A DNA stretch of 64,000 nt from SVQP01 sp045658965 (GTDB taxonomy: Bacteria; Bacillota; Clostridia; Oscillospirales; CAG-272), in contig JAZOVZ010000041.1 in assembly GCA_045658965.1 (NCBI GenBank), positions 46,413 to 110,412 on the forward strand, read 5' to 3'. Below are positions 42,285 through 51,287 of the stretch, piece by piece. The notes beneath the pieces were generated by a model. The model saw only the letters and a list, made by a program, of their open reading frames with translations. It was not told the origin of the DNA and searched no databases. Both the position numbers and the translations under genes were made by a program. How positions within the stretch are numbered: position 1 is the first letter of the stretch; every line of letters begins with the position of its first letter.

Positions 42285-42333
42285 AGCACTTACTGCAGCG
42301 GATTTTCCGTTACAGTAAGTGCTTTTCTTTATT
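42285..42333 (+). terminator. Terminator after the ABC importer
   Basis: AAGCACTTACTG / CAGTAAGTGCTT arms with a ~15-base loop and T-rich tail; lies between converging genes and may serve both. Confidence 0.8.
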
Positions 42334-43438
42334 TTTCAGTTGCTATTGGATGATCGCTCATCAATCGCAGATCCAACATTTCAGCGATCAATAACAGCAT
42401 AAGATCACGTTCCCTTTGATCCAGATCGTTAAACGTACGGATCATAGTGATAATATGCTTCAAGCTGCGCGCATTGAGTTCCGAAAGCGTTTTTACACCG
42501 GTAGATTCCAGCATGCCGAACAGCACGTCAACAAAATGCTTTCTTGCTGCCACAGGCAAAGCATGAATACGGTCATTGAGAAGCATTGTATCTCCAACGC
42601 CCTTCGACAGTTTCTTAGCTCTTACAAAGTTTCCGCCCATGACCTCCCAGCTGACTGCATCGTGTTGAAAAACGCCGATCTGCTTACTCTTCACAACTCT
42701 TCGTTTGTCCTTATTTTCAAAGAACATACCAATCACAGAGTTCTGCGGCATATAGATATGAAACTTATGCTGCGCTTCAATATACTCGGGAAGCTCGGTG
42801 AATTCCTGAGAAAAACCCGGGCCATCGTTACTGAAAGCCGCTACAATACGATTTTGATTTTCCGGAGCGCACTTGACCGCTGCATACAGTGCCAGATGCC
42901 CTCCTTTGGAATGTCCTCCGATATAGAAATTCCCGCTTTGTGCAGCACATACGCTATCGACGTATTCCACAACACGCCGTTGAGAAGGAATCTCATCAAG
43001 AAACAGCAAATTAAAATCTTCCTTCCAGCCAACGATGGTATCGTCCGTTCCGCGGATACTGATATACGAGATCTTCTCTTTCAGTCTGATCGTCAAGGCA
43101 CAGAACTGCTTTTCCTCATTAAGATCAATCTCATTGACAAATGCGGAAAGCGTTAAATCTCCAAACCTTTTACTCTCCGCCATCATGCGGAACATCTTAT
43201 AGATCTGCGCTGAGATGACCAAGCCGGGGCCCTTGTTCTTTTTGATATCATTTTCAAAGAAAAACTGCATTGCAGCCTGCTTGATCGTAACGGGTGGAGC
43301 GGTGGGATCCGAAGAAACGATGCCCGAAAAATCCACAAATGCAAGCAAGGACAGTATAAGGTTATCCACTTCACCAAGCTTGACTTGATCAAAGGTGATG
43401 TCTCCGCGCCATTTCAGATAATCAATGATATTTGCCAT
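42329..43438 (-). CDS. DUF2974 (Mbeg1-like) alpha/beta-hydrolase family protein
   Basis: A 369-aa lipase-like protein. The nucleophile elbow GGHSKGGHLALYAAV contains the predicted catalytic serine (GxSxG), preceded by an alpha/beta-hydrolase core strand (CALTIRLKEKISYISIRGTDD). The N-terminus MANIIDYLKWRGDITFDQVKLGEVDNL is the typical start of DUF2974 proteins in clostridia. It lacks a signal peptide, so the location is cytoplasmic. Start ATG 43438 is set by AAAGGAG eight bases upstream; a TTG three codons earlier is ignored. It sits 25 bp behind the rhamnosidase stop and shares that transcript. Substrate unknown. Confidence 0.82.
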   Translation of the reverse strand: MANIIDYLKWRGDITFDQVKLGEVDNLILSLLAFVDFSGIVSSDPTAPPVTIKQAAMQFFFENDIKKNKGPGLVISAQIYKMFRMMAESKRFGDLTLSAFVNEIDLNEEKQFCALTIRLKEKISYISIRGTDDTIVGWKEDFNLLFLDEIPSQRRVVEYVDSVCAAQSGNFYIGGHSKGGHLALYAAVKCAPENQNRIVAAFSNDGPGFSQEFTELPEYIEAQHKFHIYMPQNSVIGMFFENKDKRRVVKSKQIGVFQHDAVSWEVMGGNFVRAKKLSKGVGDTMLLNDRIHALPVAARKHFVDVLFGMLESTGVKTLSELNARSLKHIITMIRTFNDLDQRERDLMLLLIAEMLDLRLMSDHPIATEK

Positions 43439-43463
43439 TGCAAGCACTCCTTTCGGTCAATTT

Positions 43464-46055
43464 TTAAAGACTTACGGCACGGTATACGCCGGAGCCGATG
43501 CAGCAGGTATCATCTTCGCAGCATACCTGTCTGAAGCCCTGCTTTGAGGTGATCTCAACACCTTCCTCAAAAGAAAGGATCGCGTGCGTATTGGCAGGAA
43601 CTCTGACGAGATATTCGTAGCCCTTGTCGGTCTTATCTGCACGCACTTCAATCGTTCCGTGCTGACATTCATAGGTAACAGCCACGTGATCGACTCCCTT
43701 GACGTGGTAAGGCTTGACAACAAACGTCTTAAAGCCGGGCTCAGCAGGTTGAATACCGCCAAGATAAGCATAATAAATATAAGCAAAGCCCGCATGCATG
43801 GGATGGTTGTAAGAGGAAATGCCATGGGTGCGATCCGTTTCAACGTGGTGCATCTCCAGCACTTCCCAAACCGACGTCGCACCGTCATCCATCATTGTAC
43901 CAAAGCTGGTATGTCTGCGGTTGAAGAGGATCTCCATTGCAGCATCACCCATGCCTTCTTCAAACAACAAGGGAATGAGATATTTATTACCGTAGATACC
44001 TGTGCTCATTGCATAATCATCCGCCACGATGCTGTTGCGTAACGATTCCAGAAGCGCCGCTCTGTCGTATTCCGGATATACCCCCAGCGTCAACGCCACG
44101 GCATCGGATGCCCAAGTTCCGTACGTATGCTTTTCATGATCATAAAAATGACGGATGAACGCTTCGCTGATACGATCTGCCAAATCCGTATAATACTTGG
44201 CGTTATTATAACCAAACTGGTTAGAGAGCTCTGCCATCTTGATGCAGATCTCGTAAAACATCAGCGTAGAAGAATGAGGAACGGGAATTCTGCGCGGATT
44301 CCCTTCTCCTCCGGGAGGACACCAATCACCAAGGCCTACCGAAATGATATAATCCTCGGATCTTGCCAGCTCGTGCTCCACCCACGCCTGCATCAAGTCC
44401 CAGTTACGGGTCACAGCAGCGGTGTCGTTGCAATAATGGTACAACCAATACGGAATAATGATCTGTGCGCAGCCCCACAAGGGCGAAGCCTCACCGCATC
44501 CGCGCTTGCCGGGAGCGATCATGGTCCAAGTACCGTAAACTTCCTTTTGTGTACGAATGTCGCTCAAATACTTTTCATAGGACGCTACCATGTTGTAATT
44601 CATGATGCCCGTATTGCATACGATCTGCGCATCGCCCAGCCAGCCGCATTTTTCACGTGCAGGACAGTCTTCGGGCAAACCGTGGTAATTGGAGCGGAAG
44701 GTACGGTCAATCAGCTCATGCAGCAAATTCAAGTCATCAGACGAGGATTCAAACGTGCCGTTTTGTTCCAGATCGGTAGACAGCGCACAACCGACCACGA
44801 TGTCGATTTCAGGCTCTTTACCGTATTCATAGCAGTAGTCCACTCCGGTCAGTTCAACGTAGCGGAAGCCGTGATAGGTGAATCGAGGACGCCATACTTC
44901 ACCGTTCACATCTCCACGCGCAATATAGATCTCTTGCTGAATACACTGGGTAGCAAACGTTCCCGTGGAGCGGAAATCCAACTGCCCTGCTGCGTTGAGC
45001 GTTTCCGCACAACGGAACACGTAGATATGACCTCTGGAAGAACGCGGAAGGTGGAACTCGCAAACACCTGCGAAATTCTCACCCATATCAAAGATCCACG
45101 CACCATCGCTCTTGCCGCAGCAAGGTGTTACACTAACTGCGGGAAATTGTCTGATAATTCGCACGGGCGGCATATTACAAGGCTTCAGTACGCCCTTGGG
45201 AGTTTGATCGACAACGCAATCGATCCAGCCCGCATCACTTCCGTCTGCCTGTGCGAAATCCGGTGTTTCCAATCTTGCGTCGTAGGTTTCACCGCCGTAA
45301 ATATTGTTGAGTATGATAGGGCTGTTCTTGCTTTGCCAAGTGGTATCCGTGACGATTGCGTCACGTGTGCCATCGTCATATTCGATTTCAAGACGCGCGA
45401 TCAGGCAAACGTTGCCGTAATAAAAGCCGCCGTGAATCCAAACCTGACTCTGCGCGTAAAAGCCTTCGCCCAACCAAGCTACGATCGCATTTTTATCATC
45501 GATGAACGAAGTAACGTCATACGCACGGTACAATATTTCTTTTTCATAATTTGTCATGGGCGGATCAATATAATCATCGGCAATCTTTTTTCCGTTGATA
45601 TAATATTCTGCACATCCAAGACCGCACGCATACAGCGTTGCACGGCGTACGCCCTGCTTTGCCTGAAACTTCTTTCTTAAATACGGTGCCCAGCTGACGG
45701 TATAGTCTGCAGGAGTGATCCACTGTGCCTGCCACATATCGGGATACAATTCGGTAGAAAACTGCAGCGATGCAATTGCGCTTCTGTCGTAATTATCTTT
45801 GATGCAAAGATTCCAAACGTAATCAGTAGCCGGTTGCAAAAACAATTCGTCAAACGTGATATCACAGGACTGATCGGATTCAACGGTATCGGAGTCAAAC
45901 ACGATCTCATTATCCTTGCATACGGTAACGCGATAGGTTTTTTGAACCACGTTTTCACGTTCCGATTTCATTTTCCATGAAAATCTGATTCCATGCGTCA
46001 ATACAAGGTTGGGCTCAGGATTATGATCAATTCTTAAATCAAACAGTTGCAGCAT
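43464..46055 (-). CDS. Alpha-L-rhamnosidase, GH78
   Basis: An 863-aa enzyme releasing terminal alpha-L-rhamnose from glycosides or polysaccharides, cytoplasmic by lack of a signal peptide. N-terminal and second beta-sandwich domains (YVWNLCIKDN..., AWLGEGFYAQS...) precede the (alpha/alpha)6 barrel, which begins with the catalytic motif DCPAREKCGWLGDAQ; the acid Glu in the AREK stretch corresponds to the general acid of GH78. A C-terminal beta domain (HVAVTYECQHGTIEVRAD) closes it. GGAGG precedes the ATG. The promoter at 46093-46121 makes it the first gene of a two-gene unit with the DUF2974 gene. It is paralogous to the 47542 enzyme. Confidence 0.92.
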   Translation of the reverse strand: MLQLFDLRIDHNPEPNLVLTHGIRFSWKMKSERENVVQKTYRVTVCKDNEIVFDSDTVESDQSCDITFDELFLQPATDYVWNLCIKDNYDRSAIASLQFSTELYPDMWQAQWITPADYTVSWAPYLRKKFQAKQGVRRATLYACGLGCAEYYINGKKIADDYIDPPMTNYEKEILYRAYDVTSFIDDKNAIVAWLGEGFYAQSQVWIHGGFYYGNVCLIARLEIEYDDGTRDAIVTDTTWQSKNSPIILNNIYGGETYDARLETPDFAQADGSDAGWIDCVVDQTPKGVLKPCNMPPVRIIRQFPAVSVTPCCGKSDGAWIFDMGENFAGVCEFHLPRSSRGHIYVFRCAETLNAAGQLDFRSTGTFATQCIQQEIYIARGDVNGEVWRPRFTYHGFRYVELTGVDYCYEYGKEPEIDIVVGCALSTDLEQNGTFESSSDDLNLLHELIDRTFRSNYHGLPEDCPAREKCGWLGDAQIVCNTGIMNYNMVASYEKYLSDIRTQKEVYGTWTMIAPGKRGCGEASPLWGCAQIIIPYWLYHYCNDTAAVTRNWDLMQAWVEHELARSEDYIISVGLGDWCPPGGEGNPRRIPVPHSSTLMFYEICIKMAELSNQFGYNNAKYYTDLADRISEAFIRHFYDHEKHTYGTWASDAVALTLGVYPEYDRAALLESLRNSIVADDYAMSTGIYGNKYLIPLLFEEGMGDAAMEILFNRRHTSFGTMMDDGATSVWEVLEMHHVETDRTHGISSYNHPMHAGFAYIYYAYLGGIQPAEPGFKTFVVKPYHVKGVDHVAVTYECQHGTIEVRADKTDKGYEYLVRVPANTHAILSFEEGVEITSKQGFRQVCCEDDTCCIGSGVYRAVSL

Positions 46056-46092
46056 GTATTGCCTCCATCTCTCCTAATATCTTGGTATATAC

Positions 46093-46121
46093 ATTATAGC
46101 AGATAAATTCCGGATAGTCAA
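46093..46121 (-). promoter_or_regulatory. Promoter of the reverse-strand rhamnosidase
   Basis: Minus strand TTGACT (46116-46121), 17-bp spacer, TATAAT (46093-46098). Confidence 0.8.
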
Positions 46122-46653
46122 TTTGATTGAAAAAATTTTCACATTCGTTTTTTCCGTTTGGTACAACATCAACAAAAATTCAAATCGTTTTTGCCTGTTT
46201 CGCATATTATCAAAACCGCCCTTGCGACATTTGTGCATTTTGACCATGCCGCGTCCGTTATACATGGTGCGACATTGACCCATCTCGCGCTTAGCACCTC
46301 AAATGCGTACGTGCTACCGTTTTTGCTTGATTTCACGCTACGCTATCGTATTTCCCTTATTTATCAATGCTTTTTTCGCACGCCTATTGAGTTTAGTATG
46401 CTTTACTATCGCAAATTCGCGCCTCGCGGGCCTTCAAAACGGTCATTTTTAGTGTTTTTCAACACGACAACCGTGTCGTGTCGGAGCGCACCGCGCAACG
46501 ATCTTTGCGCATCAATAATTGCACCGTTTTTTACTGGTTTTGATCAAATTATTGTTATATTTTGACCGCTTTTTTTGGTTTTTGCGTATTTTTACTATAT
46601 TGTCACTTTGTTATGAATTTGCATATTGTACAGAGCTATTTTTGCTTTTTGTA

Positions 46654-46682
46654 TTGACAAATTAACACTTCTAATATAAAAT
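46654..46682 (+). promoter_or_regulatory. Promoter of the LRR protein gene
   Basis: TTGACA (46654-46659), 17-bp spacer, TAAAAT (46677-46682). Confidence 0.7.
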
Positions 46683-46738
46683 AAGTGCACGAACAACGGA
46701 TTGGCTTCCGTGTATTTTGAGGAAAGTGAGGTTTCGCC

Positions 46739-47401
46739 ATGCAACAAATCAAGGCATCTGAAGGACTTGCGTTCACCGCAATCAACGAGAATGAGTGTGC
46801 CCTTTCCGGCATCGGCACCTGTACAGACCGCAACATCGTGATCCCGACCGAACACATGGGCAGAACCGTAACCGGCATTGCCGACATGGCATTTGCACAC
46901 AACCACGAGATCGTTTCCGTTCTCATTCCCGCATCCGTTACAGTGATCGGTGATTATGCGTTTGCGTGGTGTCACGCACTTACGTCGGTCACCATCGATA
47001 ACCACGGTGTCAGAGCGATCGGTGAGCGTTGCTTCATTGGTTGCGACAGCATGACCAATCTTTATCTTGGCGATGCGATCCGCTCCATCGGTGAGAAGGC
47101 ATTTGCTTTTTGCGCTTCCCTGCAAACGCTCTCGCTTCCTTACGGTACACGCGAGGTTGGACATTCCGCTTTTGAGGGTTGCACCGCTCTTGTTTCCGTA
47201 ATCCTTCCCGAAACGTTGGATACACTCCCCAACAATATGTTTGGCGCATGCATCTCCCTTCGCGACGTTTCCCTCTCTTCCCTGACTAAATCCATAGGCT
47301 ATTATGCCTTCTCCTACTGCCGCAACCTGTGCAACATCAACGTAGGTAACGCTCTGGTAGACGATCAGGCGTTCATGGGCTGCGAGGCTTTAGCAGGCTA
47401 A
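46739..47401 (+). CDS. Leucine-rich-repeat protein, BspA type (LRR_5)
   Basis: A 220-aa protein made almost entirely of ~23-residue BspA/TpLRR repeats. Each has the pattern IGxxAFxxCxxLxxVxLP; examples are IGDYAFAWCHALTSV, IGEKAFAFCASLQTLSLP and VGHSAFEGCTALVSVILP. Unlike most BspA proteins it has no signal peptide or surface-anchor, so its location is probably cytoplasmic or it is a bare repeat module. Such repeats mediate protein-protein contact. It is transcribed from its own promoter and ends in a terminator between two rhamnosidase genes. Confidence 0.85.
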   Translation: MQQIKASEGLAFTAINENECALSGIGTCTDRNIVIPTEHMGRTVTGIADMAFAHNHEIVSVLIPASVTVIGDYAFAWCHALTSVTIDNHGVRAIGERCFIGCDSMTNLYLGDAIRSIGEKAFAFCASLQTLSLPYGTREVGHSAFEGCTALVSVILPETLDTLPNNMFGACISLRDVSLSSLTKSIGYYAFSYCRNLCNINVGNALVDDQAFMGCEALAG

Positions 47402-47422
47402 AGAAAACACGGTGATATACAG

Positions 47423-47456
47423 ACAGACCGAGAATCAAGCTCGGTCTGTTTTTTAT
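47423..47456 (+). terminator. Terminator after LRR gene
   Basis: ACAGACCGAG / CTCGGTCTGT perfect 10-bp arms followed by TTTTTT. Confidence 0.85.
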
Positions 47457-47477
47457 TTAACAATTTTTGCAAATCTC

Positions 47478-47506
47478 TTGCAATTCCCTTGTACATATGC
47501 TATACT
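47478..47506 (+). promoter_or_regulatory. Promoter of the forward rhamnosidase
   Basis: TTGCAA (47478-47483), 17-bp spacer, TATACT (47501-47506). Confidence 0.7.
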
Positions 47507-47541
47507 TGAGACAATGACCAACATCTTATGGAGGTGCTAAT

Positions 47542-50064
47542 ATGCAAGAACTCATGAATTCAAAAAACGCAAATTGGATCTCGTTCCGTTATCCCGGTAT
47601 CAATGAATTAACCAAGATCACCAACCCTTGGGAAAAGCTTGATCTTTCCGCACAGGCGAAGCCCATCCAGTCCAGACACGGTCTTGCTCTGTTCCGCAAA
47701 ACATTTGCAGCAAGCAAGACGGATGAGGTGCGAATTGCGGCTACGTCTATGGGCATTTTTGATCTGTACTGCAACGGAAAGCGCGTCGGACGCATTGACG
47801 AGAACGGTAATGAGGTATATGACGAGCTCAAACCCGGTTATTATGAATTCAACAAGAGAGCTTTGTACTTTACGTACGACTTGGCTCCTTATCTGGCAGA
47901 CGGTGAAAACGTAATCCTTGCTGCAGTTGCTCCCGGCTGGAGAAACGGACGCATTGCCTTCGACGCATTCAAGGGTGAGCCCGAGGCATTCCGTGCTGTC
48001 ATCACCGTGAACGGTACCCCCATTTATACCGATGCAACCTGGCAGGCAAGCTGGGGCGGCAGAGTCCGTGCCGCAGATATCTGGGACGGTGAACTGTATA
48101 ACGCAAGCTATCCTTCTTATGAATCTATCAGCCAAGCAGGCTATGACACCTCCGATTGGAGTACGCCCTCTGTTGACGAGCATGACGTAGAGATCACGCC
48201 CTTTATTGGGCCTACAGTTATGGTTCGCCCCGAGCTGACAAGAAAGCCCATCACCTTAACCGTCCATGACGGCACGATCGAAAACGGCACCGAGTACGGT
48301 GAGATCAACGTGGTCTACGCTGCCGAAAACCAGGATGCTGTCGTACTGAAAAAAGGTCAGACGCTGACTTACGACCTTGGTCAGAACATGGTGGGCTTCC
48401 CCGTATTTACCGTCAAGGGTGATGCAGAAACCGCGATCCAGGTGCGAGCATCTGAATTTCTGAATGATAGCGGCTCTACCGAGCGCGGCAACGACGGTCC
48501 TAAGGGCTCTGTTTATACCATCAACTACAGAAGCGCAAGCGCTAAGGCATATTATCTGCTCGAGGGGAACCCCGCAGGAGAATCCTATCAGCCGACCTTC
48601 TCGTTCTTTGGCTTCCGCTATATCGAGATCGTGGCAGATCACGACATCGAAATCCTCTCCTTCTGCGCAAAGGTGATCGGATCCGCTACACACGAAACCG
48701 GCAAGATGGAAACTTCAAACGCGCTTGTTAATCAGCTGATTTCCAACGTCATCTGGGGTCAGCGCGGAAACTACTTGTACGTCCCCACCGACTGTCCGCA
48801 GAGAGACGAGCGCCTGGGTTGGACGGGTGATACGCAGATTTTCTGTAACACCGCTGCCTACAACGCCGACGTACGTCTGTTCTTCCACAAGTGGTTACAG
48901 GATGCAAGAGACAGCCAGGCTAACTGGGGCGGATATCCCGATGTCATCCCTGCGGCACGTGTCGTAGGATGCGGCGGTGCAGCTTGGGGCGACGCAGGCA
49001 TCATTGTTCCCTACGTCATGTACAAAATGTACGGTGACGTGGAGCTGCTGCGCGATCACTACGACTCCATGAAGAAATGCATGGATATGTTTGAGGCACG
49101 TGACATCAACATGCCGCACAAGCATGCTGCATACGGTGACTGGTTGGCGTATGAGCCTACAGATCACTGGATGGTCTCGGTGTGCTACGCTGCATTTGAT
49201 GCCCGCCTGATGATCACCATTGCACGTGCACTCGGCAAGGAAAAGGACGCGAAGCACTACGAAAGAGTTTTCGAGGGCTACAAAGCACACTATAACAATT
49301 TCTACTGTGACGAAAACGGCGATCTGCTGCCTCAGCACCAGACCCAGACCGCATATCTGATGGGTCTTAAATTCCAGCTGCTGCAGGAAAAGAACAGACC
49401 CGCTGCAATTGCTGCACTGCGTAAGAAGATCATTGACAACGGTCACAAGCTTTCCACCGGCTTTGTCGGCACGGGTATTCTCGCACAGACCTTGGCAGAG
49501 ATCGGCGAAAACGATCTGGCATATTCCCTCTTGCTCCAGCGCGACAATCCCTCTTGGCTGTACTCCGTAGATCAGGGCGCAACCACCATTTGGGAGAGAT
49601 GGAACTCTTACACGCTCGCAACCGGCTTTGGCAACGTGGCAATGAATTCCTTCAACCACTACGCATACGGCGCAGTGCAGGAATGGCTGTACAGACACGC
49701 AGCAGGTATTGAATACGATCCCGCAGCTCCCGGCTTTGAGCGCGCGATCCTTCAGCCCAAGCCCGATACCAGAACTGCAGAGGAGCTGCCCGAGGGTCAG
49801 CAGAACATCACTTACCTCAAGACTTCCTACGAGTCTTACCACGGCACCATCGTATCCAATTGGTCGACCGAAAACGGCTTTGATTACTATTGTGAGGTTG
49901 CTATGCCCACAAGACTGTATCTGCCTATTCTGACCAAGAACGACAGCTTTACCTTAAACGGTGTCAGCCATAAGTTCTCGGAATTCCACCAGGCTCCCTA
50001 TAACGACAGACTCAACAGAATCGTCATTGACCTGGCTCCCGGTAAGTATCAATTCAATATGTAA
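47542..50064 (+). CDS. Alpha-L-rhamnosidase, GH78
   Basis: An 840-aa second GH78 enzyme, divergent from and distantly paralogous to the 43464 gene. Domain order is the same: beta-sandwich domains (FGFRYIEIVADHD, residues ~350), then the (alpha/alpha)6 barrel with TDCPQRDERLGWTGDTQ, which retains the catalytic acid Glu, GATTIWERWNSYT and SFNHYAYGAVQEWLYRHAAG, and a C-terminal beta domain. There is no signal peptide, so uptake of rhamno-oligosaccharides before cleavage is assumed. GGAGG is upstream. A UUCG-loop terminator follows. Codon use is strongly biased, suggesting high expression. Confidence 0.92.
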   Translation: MQELMNSKNANWISFRYPGINELTKITNPWEKLDLSAQAKPIQSRHGLALFRKTFAASKTDEVRIAATSMGIFDLYCNGKRVGRIDENGNEVYDELKPGYYEFNKRALYFTYDLAPYLADGENVILAAVAPGWRNGRIAFDAFKGEPEAFRAVITVNGTPIYTDATWQASWGGRVRAADIWDGELYNASYPSYESISQAGYDTSDWSTPSVDEHDVEITPFIGPTVMVRPELTRKPITLTVHDGTIENGTEYGEINVVYAAENQDAVVLKKGQTLTYDLGQNMVGFPVFTVKGDAETAIQVRASEFLNDSGSTERGNDGPKGSVYTINYRSASAKAYYLLEGNPAGESYQPTFSFFGFRYIEIVADHDIEILSFCAKVIGSATHETGKMETSNALVNQLISNVIWGQRGNYLYVPTDCPQRDERLGWTGDTQIFCNTAAYNADVRLFFHKWLQDARDSQANWGGYPDVIPAARVVGCGGAAWGDAGIIVPYVMYKMYGDVELLRDHYDSMKKCMDMFEARDINMPHKHAAYGDWLAYEPTDHWMVSVCYAAFDARLMITIARALGKEKDAKHYERVFEGYKAHYNNFYCDENGDLLPQHQTQTAYLMGLKFQLLQEKNRPAAIAALRKKIIDNGHKLSTGFVGTGILAQTLAEIGENDLAYSLLLQRDNPSWLYSVDQGATTIWERWNSYTLATGFGNVAMNSFNHYAYGAVQEWLYRHAAGIEYDPAAPGFERAILQPKPDTRTAEELPEGQQNITYLKTSYESYHGTIVSNWSTENGFDYYCEVAMPTRLYLPILTKNDSFTLNGVSHKFSEFHQAPYNDRLNRIVIDLAPGKYQFNM

Positions 50065-50071
50065 TAAACGT

Positions 50072-50102
50072 AAAGCGGCTGTCTTCGGACAGCCGCTTTT
50101 CT
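50072..50102 (+). terminator. Terminator with UUCG tetraloop
   Basis: AAAGCGGCTGTC / GACAGCCGCTTT perfect 12-bp stem closed by TTCG, followed by T's. Confidence 0.92.
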
Positions 50103-50112
50103 TGATTGGGTC

Positions 50113-50141
50113 TTGCAATATCGGTTTACATGTGTTATAAT
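50113..50141 (+). promoter_or_regulatory. Promoter of the GNAT operon
   Basis: TTGCAA (50113-50118), 17-bp spacer, TATAAT (50136-50141). Confidence 0.75.
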
Positions 50142-50168
50142 GAACATATAAAAAATAAAGAGGACGAT

Positions 50169-50582
50169 ATGAAGGTAGAATTTTTCGATTCCCTGCCCGA
50201 ATCCGCAAAACACATACGTGAACTCGTATTCATGCGCGAACAGGGCTTCAAGGAAGAATTTGATGCGCTGGACGAGATTGCAACGCATCTTGTCGCGTTT
50301 GACGGTGACAAACCCGTAGCGGTCTGCCGCATTTGGCTTGCCGAGGACGGCTATCACGTCGGCAGGCTGGCAGTCATCATGCCAAAGCGCGGCATGGGGC
50401 TTGGCGGCATAATGCTTGCAGAGGCAGAAAAATACGCACGCGAACTGGGTGGGCGCAGCATTTCCCTGCACGCACAATGCAGAGCCGAGCAATTCTATCG
50501 CAAGTATGGCTATACGCCTTACGGTGAGATGGACTACGACGAAGGCGTTGAGCACGTGCACATGAAAAAGATTTTGAACTGA
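50169..50582 (+). CDS. GNAT-family N-acetyltransferase
   Basis: A 137-aa acetyl-CoA-dependent acetyltransferase. The acetyl-CoA loop is RLAVIMPKRGMGLGGIMLAEA (residues ~60-80), close to the ElaA/YjcF type, with AEQFYRKYGYTPYGE near the C-terminus as motif B. Similar small proteins are annotated as YjcF-like; substrate unknown. ATG at 50169 is preceded by AGAGGA. It is the first gene of a small operon with a GrpB-family gene (9 bp later) and a pilin-like gene, an unusual combination. Confidence 0.88.
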   Translation: MKVEFFDSLPESAKHIRELVFMREQGFKEEFDALDEIATHLVAFDGDKPVAVCRIWLAEDGYHVGRLAVIMPKRGMGLGGIMLAEAEKYARELGGRSISLHAQCRAEQFYRKYGYTPYGEMDYDEGVEHVHMKKILN

Positions 50583-50591
50583 GAGGTTTTT

Positions 50592-51251
50592 ATGGCTATT
50601 TTGGTTGAACATAATAAAGAATGGAACAAAGCGTATAAGGAGCAATCCAAGCTGATTAAAAAATCGTTGGGCAAGTCTTGCGTGGGTACGTATCATATTG
50701 GCTCAACCGCCATTCCCGGTGCGCCTGCAAAACCCGTGATCGATATCATGGTAGTGCTCAAGGACGTTGAGGCGGCAAAGCAGCTTGTCGCGCTTGGATA
50801 CGTTGATCAAGGCGACGGCACGTATCTGTTGCAGGAGTCTGTGATCTCCTATATGGCATATTGCGCAGACGCAAACGACCACGACACGATCGACGCACAC
50901 ATGGGCATTCTCGGCAAGCACCGTGCAAGCAAGAAGGACACGCAGGCGTGGAGCGAGCAAAAGCAAGCTTGGGCGCAGCAATTTGCAAACGACCCGCAAG
51001 GCTATGAGGATGCAAAAAAGGCGTATTTTGAGCAGATCGCACCCGAGGCGCGCGAAAAGAATCGCCGCGAGCAAAAACTTGGTACTTATATGGCCATTGG
51101 CATGTGCCTTGGTATGAGTATTGGTGTTGCTTTGGGATCTGCAATGGGCAATATCAGCGTAGGCATGTGCATCGGCATCAGCGTGGGCATGTGTCTGGGG
51201 CTGGCGCTGGGAGCCGCTCAAACCAAAAAAAACGGAGACAAACACGAATAA
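50592..51251 (+). CDS. GrpB-family protein with C-terminal glycine-zipper-like membrane tail
   Basis: A 219-aa protein. Residues ~1-160 match the GrpB/UPF0157 nucleotidyltransferase-like domain: VPYHIGSTAIPG-type strand (here TYHIGSTAIPGAPAKPVIDI) and the NDHDTIDAHMG segment. Residues ~165-210 are an unusual appended segment with three copies of GMC(L/I)G(M/I/L)(S/A)(I/V/L)G, very Gly/Met/Cys-rich and hydrophobic. Such an extension is not part of ordinary GrpB proteins, so it may be a membrane-associated or self-associating tail. Start ATG 50592 follows GAGAGG. Confidence 0.8.
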   Translation: MAILVEHNKEWNKAYKEQSKLIKKSLGKSCVGTYHIGSTAIPGAPAKPVIDIMVVLKDVEAAKQLVALGYVDQGDGTYLLQESVISYMAYCADANDHDTIDAHMGILGKHRASKKDTQAWSEQKQAWAQQFANDPQGYEDAKKAYFEQIAPEAREKNRREQKLGTYMAIGMCLGMSIGVALGSAMGNISVGMCIGISVGMCLGLALGAAQTKKNGDKHE

Positions 51252-51287
51252 CGGTTGCATATCAATTTTTATAGAAAGGTAACGCAC

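Larger units (their letters stand above)
46056..46738. other. Divergent intergenic region between rhamnosidase and LRR gene
   Basis: 683 bases without a credible gene. It holds the promoter of the reverse-strand rhamnosidase (46093-46121), the promoter of the forward LRR gene (46654-46682), an inverted repeat ACACGAC/GTCGTGT at about 46461-46482, and otherwise low-complexity T-rich sequence. No further signal is supported. Confidence 0.6.

Noticed and set aside
46158..46565. 135-codon frame in the divergent rhamnosidase-LRR gap
   Set aside because: T-rich, low-complexity translation without ribosome binding site or domain; it overlaps the rhamnosidase promoter flank.
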